Shown: piece after piece, positions 8,760-17,308 of the stretch
Numbering within the stretch: position 1 is the stretch's first letter
Layout: each line of letters starts with the position of its first letter
Assembly: GCF_021531255.1 (NCBI RefSeq)
Contig: NZ_JAFBIO010000001.1
Location: 517,048 to 581,047 of the forward strand
Direction: 5' to 3'
Origin: Allofournierella massiliensis
GTDB lineage: Bacteria; Bacillota; Clostridia; Oscillospirales; Ruminococcaceae
Length of the DNA stretch: 64,000 bases
Notes under the pieces: generated by a model
Database searches by the model: none
Seen by the model: only the letters and a program-made list of their open reading frames with translations
Told to the model about the DNA's origin: nothing
Translations under genes and position numbers: made by a program

Positions 8760-9911
8760 TTACAGATGGCTCAGCACATAGTCCCGGGCCATCCGGTCGC
8801 AGTCATACACGTCCTTCAGGGTATAGGTGCCGCCGTAGGTATCGCTGTCCACCACCGCTTCCACCAGACGGCCAATATCTAGAAAGCCGATCTTATCTTC
8901 CAAAAACAGCCGCACGGCCTCCTCGTTGGCGCCGTTGGCCGCGCAGGGGCCCAGGCCCCCCTTGGCGATGGCCTTTTTGCAGGCGGCCAGGCAGCGGAAG
9001 GTCTCCTCGTCGGCCACGTCGAAGGTCAGGGTCTTGAGGGCAGCAAAATCCAATTCGCCCACCGGGCTGGGCAGACGGTCCGGCCAGGTGAGGGCGTACT
9101 GGATGGGGATGCGCATATCCGGCAGGCCCAGCTGGGCCAGCACCGAGTTATCGCTGAACTGCACCATGGAATGGATGATGCTCTGGCGCTGCACCACGAT
9201 CTGGATCTTCTCCGGCGGCAGGCCGAAGAGCCAGACCGCCTCGATCAGCTCCAGCCCCTTGTTCATCAGAGTGGCGGAGTCGATGGTGATCTTGGCGCCC
9301 ATGTTCCAGTTGGGGTGCTTGAGGGCATCGGCCCGGGTCTTGCCGGCCAGCTCCTCCTTTTTCATCCCGAAGAAGGGCCCGCCCGAGGCGGTGAGGAGGA
9401 TTTTGGTGAGGGTCTTGGCCGAGTGGGCGTCCTGCAGGCACTGGAAGATGGCGGAATGCTCACTGTCCACCGGCAGCAGCTTTACCCCGGCAGCCTTGAC
9501 CGCCTGGGTGACCAGATGGCCGCCGGTGACCAGACTCTCCTTGTTGGCCAGGGCCACGTCGGTGCCGCTTTCCAGGGCGGCCAGGGTGGCGGGAAGCCCC
9601 GCGATGCCCACCACCGCGTTGAGCACCACATCCGCCTCGCCCAGGCCGGCCAACTGGCGCAGGCCCTCGGGCCCCCGCAGAAGCTGGGGCGGGTTTTCAA
9701 AGCCGGCCAGTTCCCGCTCTACCCGGTCGGCGGCAGCCTCATCCACCACCGCCGCATAGCGGGGATGGAACTCCCGGATCTGCTCCAGCAGCTTTTCGGC
9801 ACGGGAATGGGCAGCCAGGCCCACCACTTCATAGCCTTGCATCCGGGCCACATCCAGGCTCTGGGTGCCGATGGAACCGGTGGAGCCCAGCAGAATGATC
9901 TTTTTAGCCAT
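8760..9911 (-). CDS. dxr: 1-deoxy-D-xylulose-5-phosphate reductoisomerase
   Basis: Second step of the MEP pathway, NADPH-dependent conversion of DXP to MEP; 383 residues. The N-terminal Rossmann motif is LGSTGSIGTQ; the substrate and metal-binding segments PVDSEHSAIFQ, TASGGPF and MNKGLELIEA are intact. The ATG at 9911 is chosen over an in-frame one 45 nt upstream because AAGGAG stands before it and the protein then begins right before the nucleotide-binding strand. In the same operon as ispG, uppS and cdsA. Confidence 0.97.
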   Translation of the reverse strand: MAKKIILLGSTGSIGTQSLDVARMQGYEVVGLAAHSRAEKLLEQIREFHPRYAAVVDEAAADRVERELAGFENPPQLLRGPEGLRQLAGLGEADVVLNAVVGIAGLPATLAALESGTDVALANKESLVTGGHLVTQAVKAAGVKLLPVDSEHSAIFQCLQDAHSAKTLTKILLTASGGPFFGMKKEELAGKTRADALKHPNWNMGAKITIDSATLMNKGLELIEAVWLFGLPPEKIQIVVQRQSIIHSMVQFSDNSVLAQLGLPDMRIPIQYALTWPDRLPSPVGELDFAALKTLTFDVADEETFRCLAACKKAIAKGGLGPCAANGANEEAVRLFLEDKIGFLDIGRLVEAVVDSDTYGGTYTLKDVYDCDRMARDYVLSHL

Positions 9912-9997
9912 ATGATACGCTCCTTTTTCCCTGCCCGGGGTATTTTGCCCACCCAAAGAGGGGCGGCAAAAACCGGCCCGGGCGGCAGTACGCCCCT

Positions 9998-10867
9998 TTA
10001 CTTGCGCAGGGCGTAGAACACCGAGGTGACGCAGCTGGTCACAAAGGGGGCGATGAACATGACACTGTCGAACCGGTCCAGGATGCCCCCATGCCCCGGG
10101 AAGATGGTACCGTAATCCTTAATGCCGCACTGACGCTTGACCGCCGAGGCGAACAGATCCCCCAGAATGCCCAGCACCGAGGAGAAGGCCGCCAGGATGG
10201 CCAGCAGGAAATAGAGCTCGGGGCCGATGGAACCGGCGGTAAAGGCCTCCACCCGGTTGGCGATATCCCCGTATACGGCGGTGAGGGCCAGGGCCAGGAT
10301 CACCGAACCCAGCACCCCGCCCACGGCGCCCTCCACCGTCTTGTGGGGGCTTACCTCCGGGGCCAGCTTGTGCTTGCCCAGGGCCCGGCCGGTAAAGTAG
10401 GCCGCCGAATCCCCGCCCCAGGCGATGCAGAGCACCAGCAATACGAAATACACCGCGTCGCTGTGGTACTCGGCAGCGGGCAGCACCCGCTTGAGCTCCA
10501 CCAGGGAATAGAAACAGAGTTCGATGACGGCGTTGAAAAGCAAAAAGCCGCCCAGTTTTTCCACCGACAGCGTCCGATGGTTTTTGATGACGCAGAGGCA
10601 GTAATACAGCGCCAGGCAGAAGGACAGGGGCAGGATGGCCTGCCGGGCTGCCCCCGCGTGGCCGAACATCACCACCAGGGTAAAGGGGATGGCGGGCAGG
10701 TACAGGTACAGATCCTTTTTGCGGAAACCGAAGGCCTCGTATGCCTCATGCACGGCCACCAGACAGATCAGCGCCACCGCCACATCAAAAACGGCGGTAT
10801 TGAAATTGATCAGCACAACGGCAAGCACCGCCAGGCCGACGATGGAAGTCAGTATGCGGGTTTTCAA
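9998..10867 (-). CDS. cdsA: Phosphatidate cytidylyltransferase
   Basis: Makes CDP-diacylglycerol, the precursor of anionic phospholipids; polytopic membrane enzyme of 289 residues with the expected helices. The C-terminal family signature (GDLFASAVKRQCGIKDYG followed by PGHGGILDRFDS) is intact. The start is a TTG at 10867 preceded by GAGG; no better start is seen. It follows uppS with a 30-bp gap. Confidence 0.95.
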   Translation of the reverse strand: MKTRILTSIVGLAVLAVVLINFNTAVFDVAVALICLVAVHEAYEAFGFRKKDLYLYLPAIPFTLVVMFGHAGAARQAILPLSFCLALYYCLCVIKNHRTLSVEKLGGFLLFNAVIELCFYSLVELKRVLPAAEYHSDAVYFVLLVLCIAWGGDSAAYFTGRALGKHKLAPEVSPHKTVEGAVGGVLGSVILALALTAVYGDIANRVEAFTAGSIGPELYFLLAILAAFSSVLGILGDLFASAVKRQCGIKDYGTIFPGHGGILDRFDSVMFIAPFVTSCVTSVFYALRK

Positions 10868-10897
10868 TGGAATTTCCTCACTTTTGTTACTCCCGGC

Positions 10898-11611
10898 TCA
10901 GAGCCCGCCGAAACGGCGGGAACGCCGGTTGAATTCTTCAATGGCCAGATCCAGATCGTGCCGGGTGAAATCCGGCCACAAGACGTCCATTTCCACCATT
11001 TCGGAATAAGCTGCCTGCCAGAGCATGAAGTTGGACAGCCGTTTTTCCCCGCTGGGCCGCAGGATAAAATCCGGGTCCTTCTGGCCGCGGGTATACATGG
11101 CAGCCGAGAGGGCCGCCTCGTCGATCTGCTCCGGGCTCATCTCGCCCCGCTGCACCTTTTCGGCCAGCAGTCTTGCCGCCCGCACGATCTCGGGCCGGCC
11201 GCCGTAGTTGACGGCGATGTTCAGGGTCATCCCGGTATTATTTTGGGTCTTTCCCTCGATTTCATCCATCAGGGACTGATAGCGGGGCTCCAGCGCCGTG
11301 CGGTCGCCCATAAAGACCACCCGGTTGTTTTCTTTCTGGTAATCAAAGGCCTTGTGCAGGTATTCGCCGAACAGTTTCATGATGGCGCTTACCTCTTCGA
11401 AGGGGCGCTTCCAGTTTTCGGTGGAGAAGGCGTAGAAAAAGACGCTTTCCACCCCCAGCTCGTTGCAGTAGCGGGTGATATCCTGGAATACCTCGGCCCC
11501 CCGCTTGTGGCCCGCGGTGCGGGGCAGCCCCCGCTGTTTTGCCCAGCGGCCGTTGCCGTCCATAATAATACCTATGCTCAGGCCCTGGGCAAAATGTTCT
11601 TTATCCGCCAT
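10898..11611 (-). CDS. uppS: Isoprenyl transferase (undecaprenyl diphosphate synthase)
   Basis: Cis-prenyltransferase that elongates farnesyl-PP to the C55 carrier used for cell-wall synthesis; 237 residues. The diagnostic IIMDGNGRWAKQRGLPRTAGH near the N-terminus holds the catalytic Asp, and the C-terminal block has RPSGEKRLSNFMLWQAAYSE. AGGAGG lies before the ATG. Sits between frr and cdsA as in most Firmicutes. Confidence 0.96.
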   Translation of the reverse strand: MADKEHFAQGLSIGIIMDGNGRWAKQRGLPRTAGHKRGAEVFQDITRYCNELGVESVFFYAFSTENWKRPFEEVSAIMKLFGEYLHKAFDYQKENNRVVFMGDRTALEPRYQSLMDEIEGKTQNNTGMTLNIAVNYGGRPEIVRAARLLAEKVQRGEMSPEQIDEAALSAAMYTRGQKDPDFILRPSGEKRLSNFMLWQAAYSEMVEMDVLWPDFTRHDLDLAIEEFNRRSRRFGGL

Positions 11612-11709
11612 TGCGGTTTTTCCTCCTGTGGAAACCCCGTGCCGCGCAGCCAGAGCGCGGCACGGGGCTCGTGGGTCCGGATCTTCCGGGCAAAGGCCAG
11701 AACCCTTGC

Positions 11710-12264
11710 TCAGATCTCCATGATTTCCTTTTCTTTCTCGGCGCAGATCTTGTCCACCTGCTTGATGTACTTGTCGGTGGCCTTCTGCATGGCCTCTTCT
11801 TCGGTCTTCAGGTCGTCCTCGGTGAGCTCGCCGGCCTTCTTCTTGGCTTTGAACTTATCCAGGGCGTCACGCCGCACATTGCGGATGGCCACCTTGGATT
11901 CCTCGCCCATCTTGAGCATATCCTTCTTGAGCTGCTTGCGGCGTTCCTCGGTGGGGGCGGGGAAAACCAGCCGCAGCACCCGGCCGTCGTTGGTGGGGTT
12001 GATGCCCACATCGCTGCTCAGGATGGCCTTCTCGATGGCACGCACCAGAGAGCTGTCCCAGGGGGTAATGGTGAGGACCCGAGCCTCGGCCACGGCCACG
12101 GCTGCCACCTGGTTGATGGGGGTGGGGGTACCATAGTAGTCTACAGTGACCTTGTCCAGCACCGCGGGGTTGGCCCGCCCGGCACGGATGGCCGCCAGAT
12201 CCTTTTCCAGGTGGCGGAGGGTGCTTTCCATTTTATCCTCGTAGGGTTTGGTGTTGGCGCTCAT
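11710..12264 (-). CDS. frr: Ribosome recycling factor
   Basis: Splits post-termination ribosomes together with EF-G; 184 residues, the family length. Contains the conserved RAGRANPAVLDKVTVDYYG segment and the C-terminal helical tail. Two ATGs lie 6 nt apart; the second (12264) has AAGGAG at the right distance, whereas the first is too close to it. Follows pyrH by 60 bp, the classical pairing. Confidence 0.97.
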   Translation of the reverse strand: MSANTKPYEDKMESTLRHLEKDLAAIRAGRANPAVLDKVTVDYYGTPTPINQVAAVAVAEARVLTITPWDSSLVRAIEKAILSSDVGINPTNDGRVLRLVFPAPTEERRKQLKKDMLKMGEESKVAIRNVRRDALDKFKAKKKAGELTEDDLKTEEEAMQKATDKYIKQVDKICAEKEKEIMEI

Positions 12265-12324
12265 AATCATTACTCCTTTTCATACAGTTTTGGGGAAAAG
12301 CCGGGCCCATGCCCCGGCGATATC

Positions 12325-13032
12325 TTATTCTTTTACCAGGGTGCCCACCGCATCGCCCCGCACGGCGCGGGCGATATTTTCGGGCTGGCCCAGATCAAAC
12401 ACCAGCACCGGCAGGCCATTGTCCCGGCAGAGGCTGGCGGCGGTGCCGTCCATCACGGCCAGGCGATCTTCCAGCACCCGGGTGAAGGTGAGGGTGTCGT
12501 AGCGCACCGCGTCCGGGTACTTGTGGGGGTCCTTGTCATATACGCCATCCACCATGGTGGCCTTGAACATGGCGTCGGCGCCGATCTCCAGCGCCCGCAG
12601 GGCCGAGGCCGTATCGGTGGAGAAGAAGGGGTTGCCGGTGCCGCCGCCGAAGAGGACCACCTGGCCCGCCTCCAGGGCTTTCACCGCCTCATCCCGCACA
12701 AAGGGGGCCGCCACCTGGGGCATGGCCATGGCGGTCTGCACCGTGCTTTCCACCCCCAGCTGCCGCAGCATATCCGAAACGGCCAGGCAGTTCATCACCG
12801 TGGCCAGCATGCCGATCTTATCGGCGCAGGTGCGCTCCATATCGCCGCTGGAACGGCCACGCCAGAAGTTGCCGCCCCCGACCACAATGCCCACCTGGGC
12901 GCCCAGGTCCCGGGCCTGTTTGACTCCTTCGCAGATGGAGCGCATGACATTTTCGTCAAAACCGGAGCCCTTCTCGCCGGCAAGCGCCTCGCCGCTCAGC
13001 TTTAACAGGATCCGATGGTATTTGATATTCAT
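12325..13032 (-). CDS. pyrH: UMP kinase
   Basis: Phosphorylates UMP to UDP; amino-acid-kinase fold, 235 residues. Motifs KLSGEALAG, VVGGGNFWRGR and GTGNPFFSTDTASALRA are typical. First gene of the operon that runs to polC. The usual neighbours rpsB and tsf are not in the window, so the operon starts here from its own promoter. Confidence 0.97.
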   Translation of the reverse strand: MNIKYHRILLKLSGEALAGEKGSGFDENVMRSICEGVKQARDLGAQVGIVVGGGNFWRGRSSGDMERTCADKIGMLATVMNCLAVSDMLRQLGVESTVQTAMAMPQVAAPFVRDEAVKALEAGQVVLFGGGTGNPFFSTDTASALRALEIGADAMFKATMVDGVYDKDPHKYPDAVRYDTLTFTRVLEDRLAVMDGTAASLCRDNGLPVLVFDLGQPENIARAVRGDAVGTLVKE

Positions 13033-13071
13033 CCCTTATTTCACCGCCTGACAGTTTCATTATTAAGCTTT

Positions 13072-13100
13072 ATTTTACAATAAAACCAGGTGGATGTAAA
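13072..13100 (-). promoter_or_regulatory. Promoter of the pyrH-polC operon
   Basis: TTTACA (13095-13100) and TAAAAT (13072-13077) on the minus strand are spaced by 17 bp and lie 40 bp upstream of pyrH. Confidence 0.6.
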
Positions 13101-13105
13101 CCACA

Positions 13106-13147
13106 AAAAGCGCGCCCCCGGGAGAATGTCCCCAAAGGCGCGCTTTT
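13106..13147 (-). terminator. Terminator of the pseudo-signalling operon
   Basis: An 11-bp stem (AAAAGCGCGCC and its complement, 13106-13116 with 13137-13147) lies just beyond the stop at 13172 and has a T-rich end on the minus strand. Confidence 0.75.
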
Positions 13148-13171
13148 CAAGGTTTTGCGGATGGCATGGCC

Positions 13172-13981
13172 TTACAGCCGGCCGAAGATCCGCTCCATTT
13201 CCCGGCGAAGGCGCAGGCTGCGGCGCTTGTTTTTAAAGGCGTTTTCGTCCGCCGAGCAGAGCCTGGCCCCCGCAGCCGGGGCGCAGGGCGCCCAGAGGGC
13301 GAAGCCGGCGTTTTCCTGCCCTTGGGCCGCTTCCAGCCGCCAGCCCATGGCACGGCAGAACTCCCCTGCCAGCACAAGGCCCGCCTTCTGACCGGCAAAG
13401 CCCTCGGCCAGGGGCCCTTCCCCCAAAATCGCCCGGCCCGGGCCCTGGCAGGGCCTGAGATCCCGCAGGCTCAGGGCGGCCTCCTCCCCTTCCAGGGAAA
13501 GGCTCAGGCGAAGGGAACCCCGGCCCATGCCCGCCGTTACCAGGGAGCCGATGAGCCAGACCAGCACCCGCTCGGAAAGGGCCGGGTCACCCCGGACCCA
13601 GAGTTCTTCCGGGGCTTTCACCTCCAGGCTCACCCCTTCCCGCCGGGCGTAAGGGGTGATGACCCCGGCCAGGCTTCGCAGTTGGGCGGCCAGGTCCATC
13701 TCGGTAAGGGCCAGCCCTTCCTGCCGGCAGAGGGAAAGATCCCGCATATTGCCGGCGTACTGGTTGAGCACCACCAGGCTGTCATAGGCGGCGTCCAGCA
13801 GCTGCAGGGCCTTGCTGCTCAGGGGTTCGGGCTGTTTTTCCATCACCAGCTTCAGCAGGCTGATGGCGTTCATGGCGTTATTCAAAGGCGGATACAGGTC
13901 CTCGGTGAGCAAGCTGTACAGCTGCGCCTCACTCAGGTTCTGCCCGCTCAGCAATTTTTCCAGGGGCGTACGTTCCTCCAT
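13172..13981 (-). CDS. Histidine-kinase-like protein lacking the H-box histidine (putative pseudokinase)
   Basis: Cytoplasmic protein of 269 residues with no membrane helix. The N-terminal helical part resembles a HisKA dimerisation domain, but the H-box position reads TEDLYPPL (residues 26-33), so the phospho-accepting His is Glu27. The C-terminal half keeps the shape of a HATPase_c domain (GLVLAGEFCRAMGW...GFALWAP) but lacks a clear N-box Asn and G1 motif. It is therefore probably not a working kinase; it may dimerise and sequester or modulate its partner. The ATG at 13981 overlaps the upstream Spo0A-like gene by 53 nt, which implies translational coupling. Family assignment is by pattern only. 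Confidence 0.6.
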   Translation of the reverse strand: MEERTPLEKLLSGQNLSEAQLYSLLTEDLYPPLNNAMNAISLLKLVMEKQPEPLSSKALQLLDAAYDSLVVLNQYAGNMRDLSLCRQEGLALTEMDLAAQLRSLAGVITPYARREGVSLEVKAPEELWVRGDPALSERVLVWLIGSLVTAGMGRGSLRLSLSLEGEEAALSLRDLRPCQGPGRAILGEGPLAEGFAGQKAGLVLAGEFCRAMGWRLEAAQGQENAGFALWAPCAPAAGARLCSADENAFKNKRRSLRLRREMERIFGRL

Positions 13982-14702
13982 TTGTTCTCCATTCTTCCTT
14001 TGCGATCTGCATGGCAAGGCGGCGCAGGAACCGGCCGTTGGATACATTGCCCCGCTCGTCCATATAGGGGCGCATCTTCTCCGGCTGTTCCTGGGCAAGA
14101 TGCTGCACCGTGCGCCGAATGCCGCTTTCCACCGCGGCTGGCCGCACATTCTCCTTGCGCCCTACCTCCTGATAAACGGCGCTCACCAGCTTGCAGTCCA
14201 TCTGATGAAAGAGAAGGACTTCCACCGCCAGCACCAGGTACCGGCCGCCCACATCCTCGCTCATCAGCCCGTTGCGGCGAAGATAGGCCCGGATCTGCCC
14301 TTCCCCGGGCGTGGGCAGCACCCGTTCCCGGCAGAGCAGCTGGGCTGCCCGGCGGAAGATCTCCCCCGCGTCGGCGGGCTGGGGCATACAGTAATAGGCC
14401 CCGGCGGCATAAAGCTGGCTTTCCAGCCCCGGCCGGAGGGCAGGCAAAAGCACCATCACCCGGGGCCTGCGGGGCGCCGGCAGGGCCTTTAAACGTTCCA
14501 GCAGACCGAAGGCGTCGGTATCCCGCACCGAAAGGCTGGTGATGAGCATATCACAGCTCTGGGCCCCGCGGCTGGCCAGCATCTCCCGCACCGAAGTAAA
14601 GCTGCCTCGGATCTCCATGGGCAACCCTTCCATAGCGTTCAGCTGCTGGCGCAGCAGGCTCAGACGGGAAAGCCGGCCATCCAGCAGGATCAGTTTCCAC
14701 AT
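13929..14702 (-). CDS. Spo0A-like response regulator with degenerate receiver
   Basis: 257 residues. The N-terminal half is a receiver fold with the active site lost: the phosphoacceptor position is Ser (CDMLITSLSV), the conserved Thr is Leu, and the conserved Lys is Gln (GAYYCMPQP). The C-terminal half (about 135-235) matches the Spo0A DNA-binding domain along its length, for example AAVESGIRRTVQHLA against SRVERAIRHAIEVAW in the Spo0A encoded in this window, and GNVSNGRFLRRLAMQI against GKPTNSEFIAMIADRM. The recognition helix has lost its first Arg. Probably a phosphorylation-independent relative of Spo0A. It sits between a DUF6514-like gene (1-bp gap) and a kinase-like gene. Confidence 0.7.
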   Translation of the reverse strand: MWKLILLDGRLSRLSLLRQQLNAMEGLPMEIRGSFTSVREMLASRGAQSCDMLITSLSVRDTDAFGLLERLKALPAPRRPRVMVLLPALRPGLESQLYAAGAYYCMPQPADAGEIFRRAAQLLCRERVLPTPGEGQIRAYLRRNGLMSEDVGGRYLVLAVEVLLFHQMDCKLVSAVYQEVGRKENVRPAAVESGIRRTVQHLAQEQPEKMRPYMDERGNVSNGRFLRRLAMQIAKEEWRTNGGTYAPGKIAERAEPE

Positions 14703-14703
14703 C

Positions 14704-15021
14704 TCAGAGCCCCTTTCCCGGCGGCTCCTGACCCGGCAGGCAGTCCTCGTTCATATACAGCTCCAGCGACTGGGTCAGGATCTCTTTCCAGTTGGCCAGC
14801 AGCACCGCGTTTTCGTACAGAAACCGCACCAGCTGCGCCGCGCATTCCTCGCCCAGGCCCCGCAGACAGAGCTCTTCCCTTTCGGCCCGATCGCCGCTGC
14901 AGCTCAGCACAAAACGGGTCTGCCCGCCGGGGCCCTTTTCCGCTTCATAACAGAGCTGGCACGCTTTTTGCAGGGGAAGGATCTCTGAAAAATCGCGTTT
15001 GAAGCTGCATATTTTCGACAC
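14704..15021 (-). CDS. Small DUF6514-like protein
   Basis: 105 residues, soluble, no signal peptide. The pattern of a short beta region (RFVLSCSG), an acidic link and a helix (EECAAQLVRFLYENAVLLANWKEIL) resembles DUF6514 proteins of Clostridia, whose function is not known; this assignment is from memory of the family and needs a profile search. The start is a GTG at 15021 with AAGGAG 9 nt upstream; no ATG in frame fits. First gene of the operon with the two degenerate signalling proteins. Confidence 0.5.
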   Translation of the reverse strand: MSKICSFKRDFSEILPLQKACQLCYEAEKGPGGQTRFVLSCSGDRAEREELCLRGLGEECAAQLVRFLYENAVLLANWKEILTQSLELYMNEDCLPGQEPPGKGL

Positions 15022-15060
15022 AAAAAACGCTCCTTTTCCGTTTTTATGTAAGCCAGTCTC

Positions 15061-15089
15061 ATTGTAGCGTAGATATCGGGCCGTTTCAA
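15061..15089 (-). promoter_or_regulatory. Promoter of the DUF6514-like/Spo0A-like operon
   Basis: TTGAAA (15084-15089) and TACAAT (15061-15066) on the minus strand are spaced by 17 bp and lie 40 bp before the GTG start. This looks like a vegetative sigma-A promoter rather than a sporulation sigma promoter. Confidence 0.65.
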
Positions 15090-15155
15090 CCAGATTCTTC
15101 CATTATTTTTCGTCGTCTTTTCGCCGCCGGGCCGTCGCCCGGGCCCCGGCTTCCT

Positions 15156-16187
15156 TTACGGCAGCTGAGCGAAATCCAGGGCAAAATCCGGCCCTTCCAG
15201 GGGCGCGCCCTCCCCCAGCAGACAGCGATAAGCCTCTACCATCAGGTCCAGGCGAGGGGTGGGCACCCCGTATTTTTTGCCCAGACGGCTCACTGCCCCA
15301 TACCCATAGGGCACATCCTCGGTGAGGAAGCGATGGTAGGGGGTCTTGGGCAGCTTCACATGCTGCAGGCTGGGGTTATTCAGGGCCAGCTCTTTCAGAT
15401 TATCGTACTTGACCTCCCAGACATCGTTCATCAGTTCCAGGATGGTGCGGGGCTCGGCCCCCACCTCCCGGCTTACCTGGCAGCGCTCGGCATCGGCAGC
15501 CATGACGAAATCCAGCAGCAGCGGAGGCAGGCATTCCCCGTAGAACTGGGCATCCTCCCCGTTGGCCATCCGGGTGATGTTGAAGATGCAGAAGGGCACA
15601 TGCACCGGGGGATTGGTGTTGTTCATGGAGGTATCCAGCACGCTGGCCACCGGGTAAAATTCCGGGAAGGCCTGGCGCAGCTCCCGCACTACCCCGGGGG
15701 CTGCCGCCCGGGGAATGGTGGCAAAGCTCATTTTCTTTTTGGAATGGCCCATCACGGTGGTGGCCGGACGGTGCAGCACCGGCGAAACCGCCAGGTTGCC
15801 GCTGGTCTCCCCGATGATCACCCCTTTTTCCCGGACCTCCTGTTCCAGAACCGTATAGAACTCATAGGCGCCCCAGTTGCCGGTGAGGATGATGATCCGC
15901 TGTTCCGGCTGCAGAAGGCCCCGCAGGCTCTGGGCCAGGGGCTTGTGGCCCGCCGCCGTGGTGGTGACCACCAAAAATCGGGCTCCCTCCACCGCTTCGG
16001 CCAGATCGGTGGTGGCCCTGACCTGGAAATTCCCGTTGAGGGTGCCGGTGACCGTGATGCCGAACCGGTTTACGTCCTCCGCTTTGGCGGCGTCCCGGGT
16101 ATAGCCGATGACCTCATACCCCCGGGCCGTGAGCAGGGCCGCGGTGTTGTGGCCGATCTTGCCCAGGCCGAGAACTGCGATCTTCAT
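15156..16187 (-). CDS. NAD/NADP octopine/nopaline (opine) dehydrogenase family protein
   Basis: 343 residues. An N-terminal Rossmann domain with LGLGKIGHNTA (GxGxxG) is followed by an opine-dehydrogenase-type helical domain (NPPVHVPFCIFN, then ELMNDVWEVKYDN). Members reductively join an amino acid to a keto acid or work on related substrates; the actual substrate is not predictable. The ATG at 16187 is supported by GAGGAG and by starting right at the nucleotide-binding strand. It stands alone, bounded by a terminator upstream. Confidence 0.75.
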   Translation of the reverse strand: MKIAVLGLGKIGHNTAALLTARGYEVIGYTRDAAKAEDVNRFGITVTGTLNGNFQVRATTDLAEAVEGARFLVVTTTAAGHKPLAQSLRGLLQPEQRIIILTGNWGAYEFYTVLEQEVREKGVIIGETSGNLAVSPVLHRPATTVMGHSKKKMSFATIPRAAAPGVVRELRQAFPEFYPVASVLDTSMNNTNPPVHVPFCIFNITRMANGEDAQFYGECLPPLLLDFVMAADAERCQVSREVGAEPRTILELMNDVWEVKYDNLKELALNNPSLQHVKLPKTPYHRFLTEDVPYGYGAVSRLGKKYGVPTPRLDLMVEAYRCLLGEGAPLEGPDFALDFAQLP

Positions 16188-16260
16188 GGTTTTCGCTCCT
16201 CTTCCGTTCCGGGCGTGGCCCGGCTTTGTTTTTTTCATTATACCTCTTTCCCGGGCGCAA

Positions 16261-16302
16261 AAAAAGCCGGCAGCCGCTTTTTTTAAGCGTCCGCCGGCTT
16301 TT
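16261..16302 (-). terminator. Terminator hairpin
   Basis: AAAAAGCCGGC (16261-16271) pairs with GCCGGCTTTT (16293-16302), with an inner AGCG pairing. It is downstream of the sulfotransferase remnant on the minus strand and followed there by a T run. Confidence 0.75.
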
Positions 16303-16314
16303 CCCGTTTTTTGT

Positions 16315-16911
16315 TCAGGCAAACCACAGCTCCATGGGATACTTGAAGGTGCGGTAATTCTGCATGGTGTACTCATAGGCGTATTCCCGTATCAGGGTAC
16401 CCGACAAATCATATTCGCCGAACACCATGGCCACACCGCTGTTCACCACCCAGTTTTCCCCGCTGATGCTGGCATTGGAGACAATGCTGGAATAGGGCAC
16501 GTCAAAGGATCCCTCCAGGGAGAAGGCGCGCTGGTTTTCGTCGATGCGGTAGATATAAACCTGGCTGCTCTCGCTGCCCGAGGAATACAGCCCGGTGCCC
16601 ACGCTGGGGTCCACCTCCAGGGTGAAATCCCGGCTGTTCAGGGACCAATAGTTGTTATTAAAGAAGGAAAGATAGCAGACCCCTTCCTCCTCGCCGGAGC
16701 CATAGTGTTCCACACAGTGCTGGCCGTACTGGGGCAGGAACTCCCCTGCCTGGGTCAGGCAGTCCTGGGCATAAGGGGTGTCCTGCCAGAAGCGGTCATC
16801 CCCCGCGATCCACTCCAGCTGGGGATCCCCGTGCAGGTCGGTGAGTTTTGAGCAGTTCTGTCGGCAGCCCCAGATCATGCTGGAACACGGCAGCAACTTG
16901 CGCAGCACCAT
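16315..16911 (-). pseudogene. Aryl-sulfate sulfotransferase-like C-terminal fragment
   Basis: The frame encodes about 180 residues that resemble only the last third of bacterial arylsulfotransferases (ASST): a CRQNCSKL-type strand, LEWIAGDD, a GQHCVEH segment matching the conserved QH region, and SSQVYIYRIDE. The full family is about 450-600 residues with a signal peptide, so the 5' part is missing. Near 16850-16880 the similarity stops and the opposite strand becomes a LysR fragment, marking a deletion junction. No SD precedes the first ATG. Assignment is moderate because only the C-terminus is left. Confidence 0.5.
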
Positions 16912-17218
16912 GGATCAGATCTTTGCCCAGCGGGATGTTATCCCCCAGATCGTTCTTGAGGTACGGGAATGCAACGCCGCCCTCCAATATGTGGGCCTTG
17001 GGTTCGGGGTATCGGTGCTGCCCTATGTACCGGCCATGGAGTCGGATAAGGTGGCCGTGCTGCCCATTGCCGACTAGGAACGGGAGTTCATCCGCACCGT
17101 CTACCTGCTCAGCCATAAAAACCACCCTATCTCCCCTGCCGCCAAGGCCGTGCGGGACTATATCGTCCAGCATTTTTCGGTGCAGGAAGAAGAACCGGCC
17201 TCCCGGCCCGGCCGCTGA
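16848..17218 (+). pseudogene. LysR-family regulator C-terminal fragment with in-frame stop
   Basis: The plus strand reads the end of a LysR substrate-binding domain (IPQIVLEVRECNAALQYVGLGFGVSVLP). A TAG at 17075 interrupts it, after which the same frame continues with family-like sequence (FIRTVYLLSHKNHPISPAAK) to a TGA at 17216. The N-terminal HTH and most of the sensor domain are absent. It lies beside pxpC, where LysR regulators often occur, so it may be the dead former regulator of that operon. Confidence 0.6.
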
Positions 17219-17234
17219 GCCAAAACTGAAAACC

Positions 17235-17270
17235 AAAAGCCCCCGGCGCAAAAATCGCGCCGGGGGCTTT
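17235..17270. terminator. Bidirectional terminator
   Basis: An 11-bp G+C-rich stem (17239-17249 with 17257-17267) is flanked by A and T runs on both sides. It can end both the pxpBC transcript and the LysR remnant. Confidence 0.8.
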
Positions 17271-17308
17271 GATCTCGCATGCGGGCAGGCGCCTGTCAAA
17301 AAGCCTGC

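Noticed and set aside
10091..12136. 681-codon plus-strand frame
   Set aside because: Antisense to cdsA, uppS and frr, with no recognisable domain.
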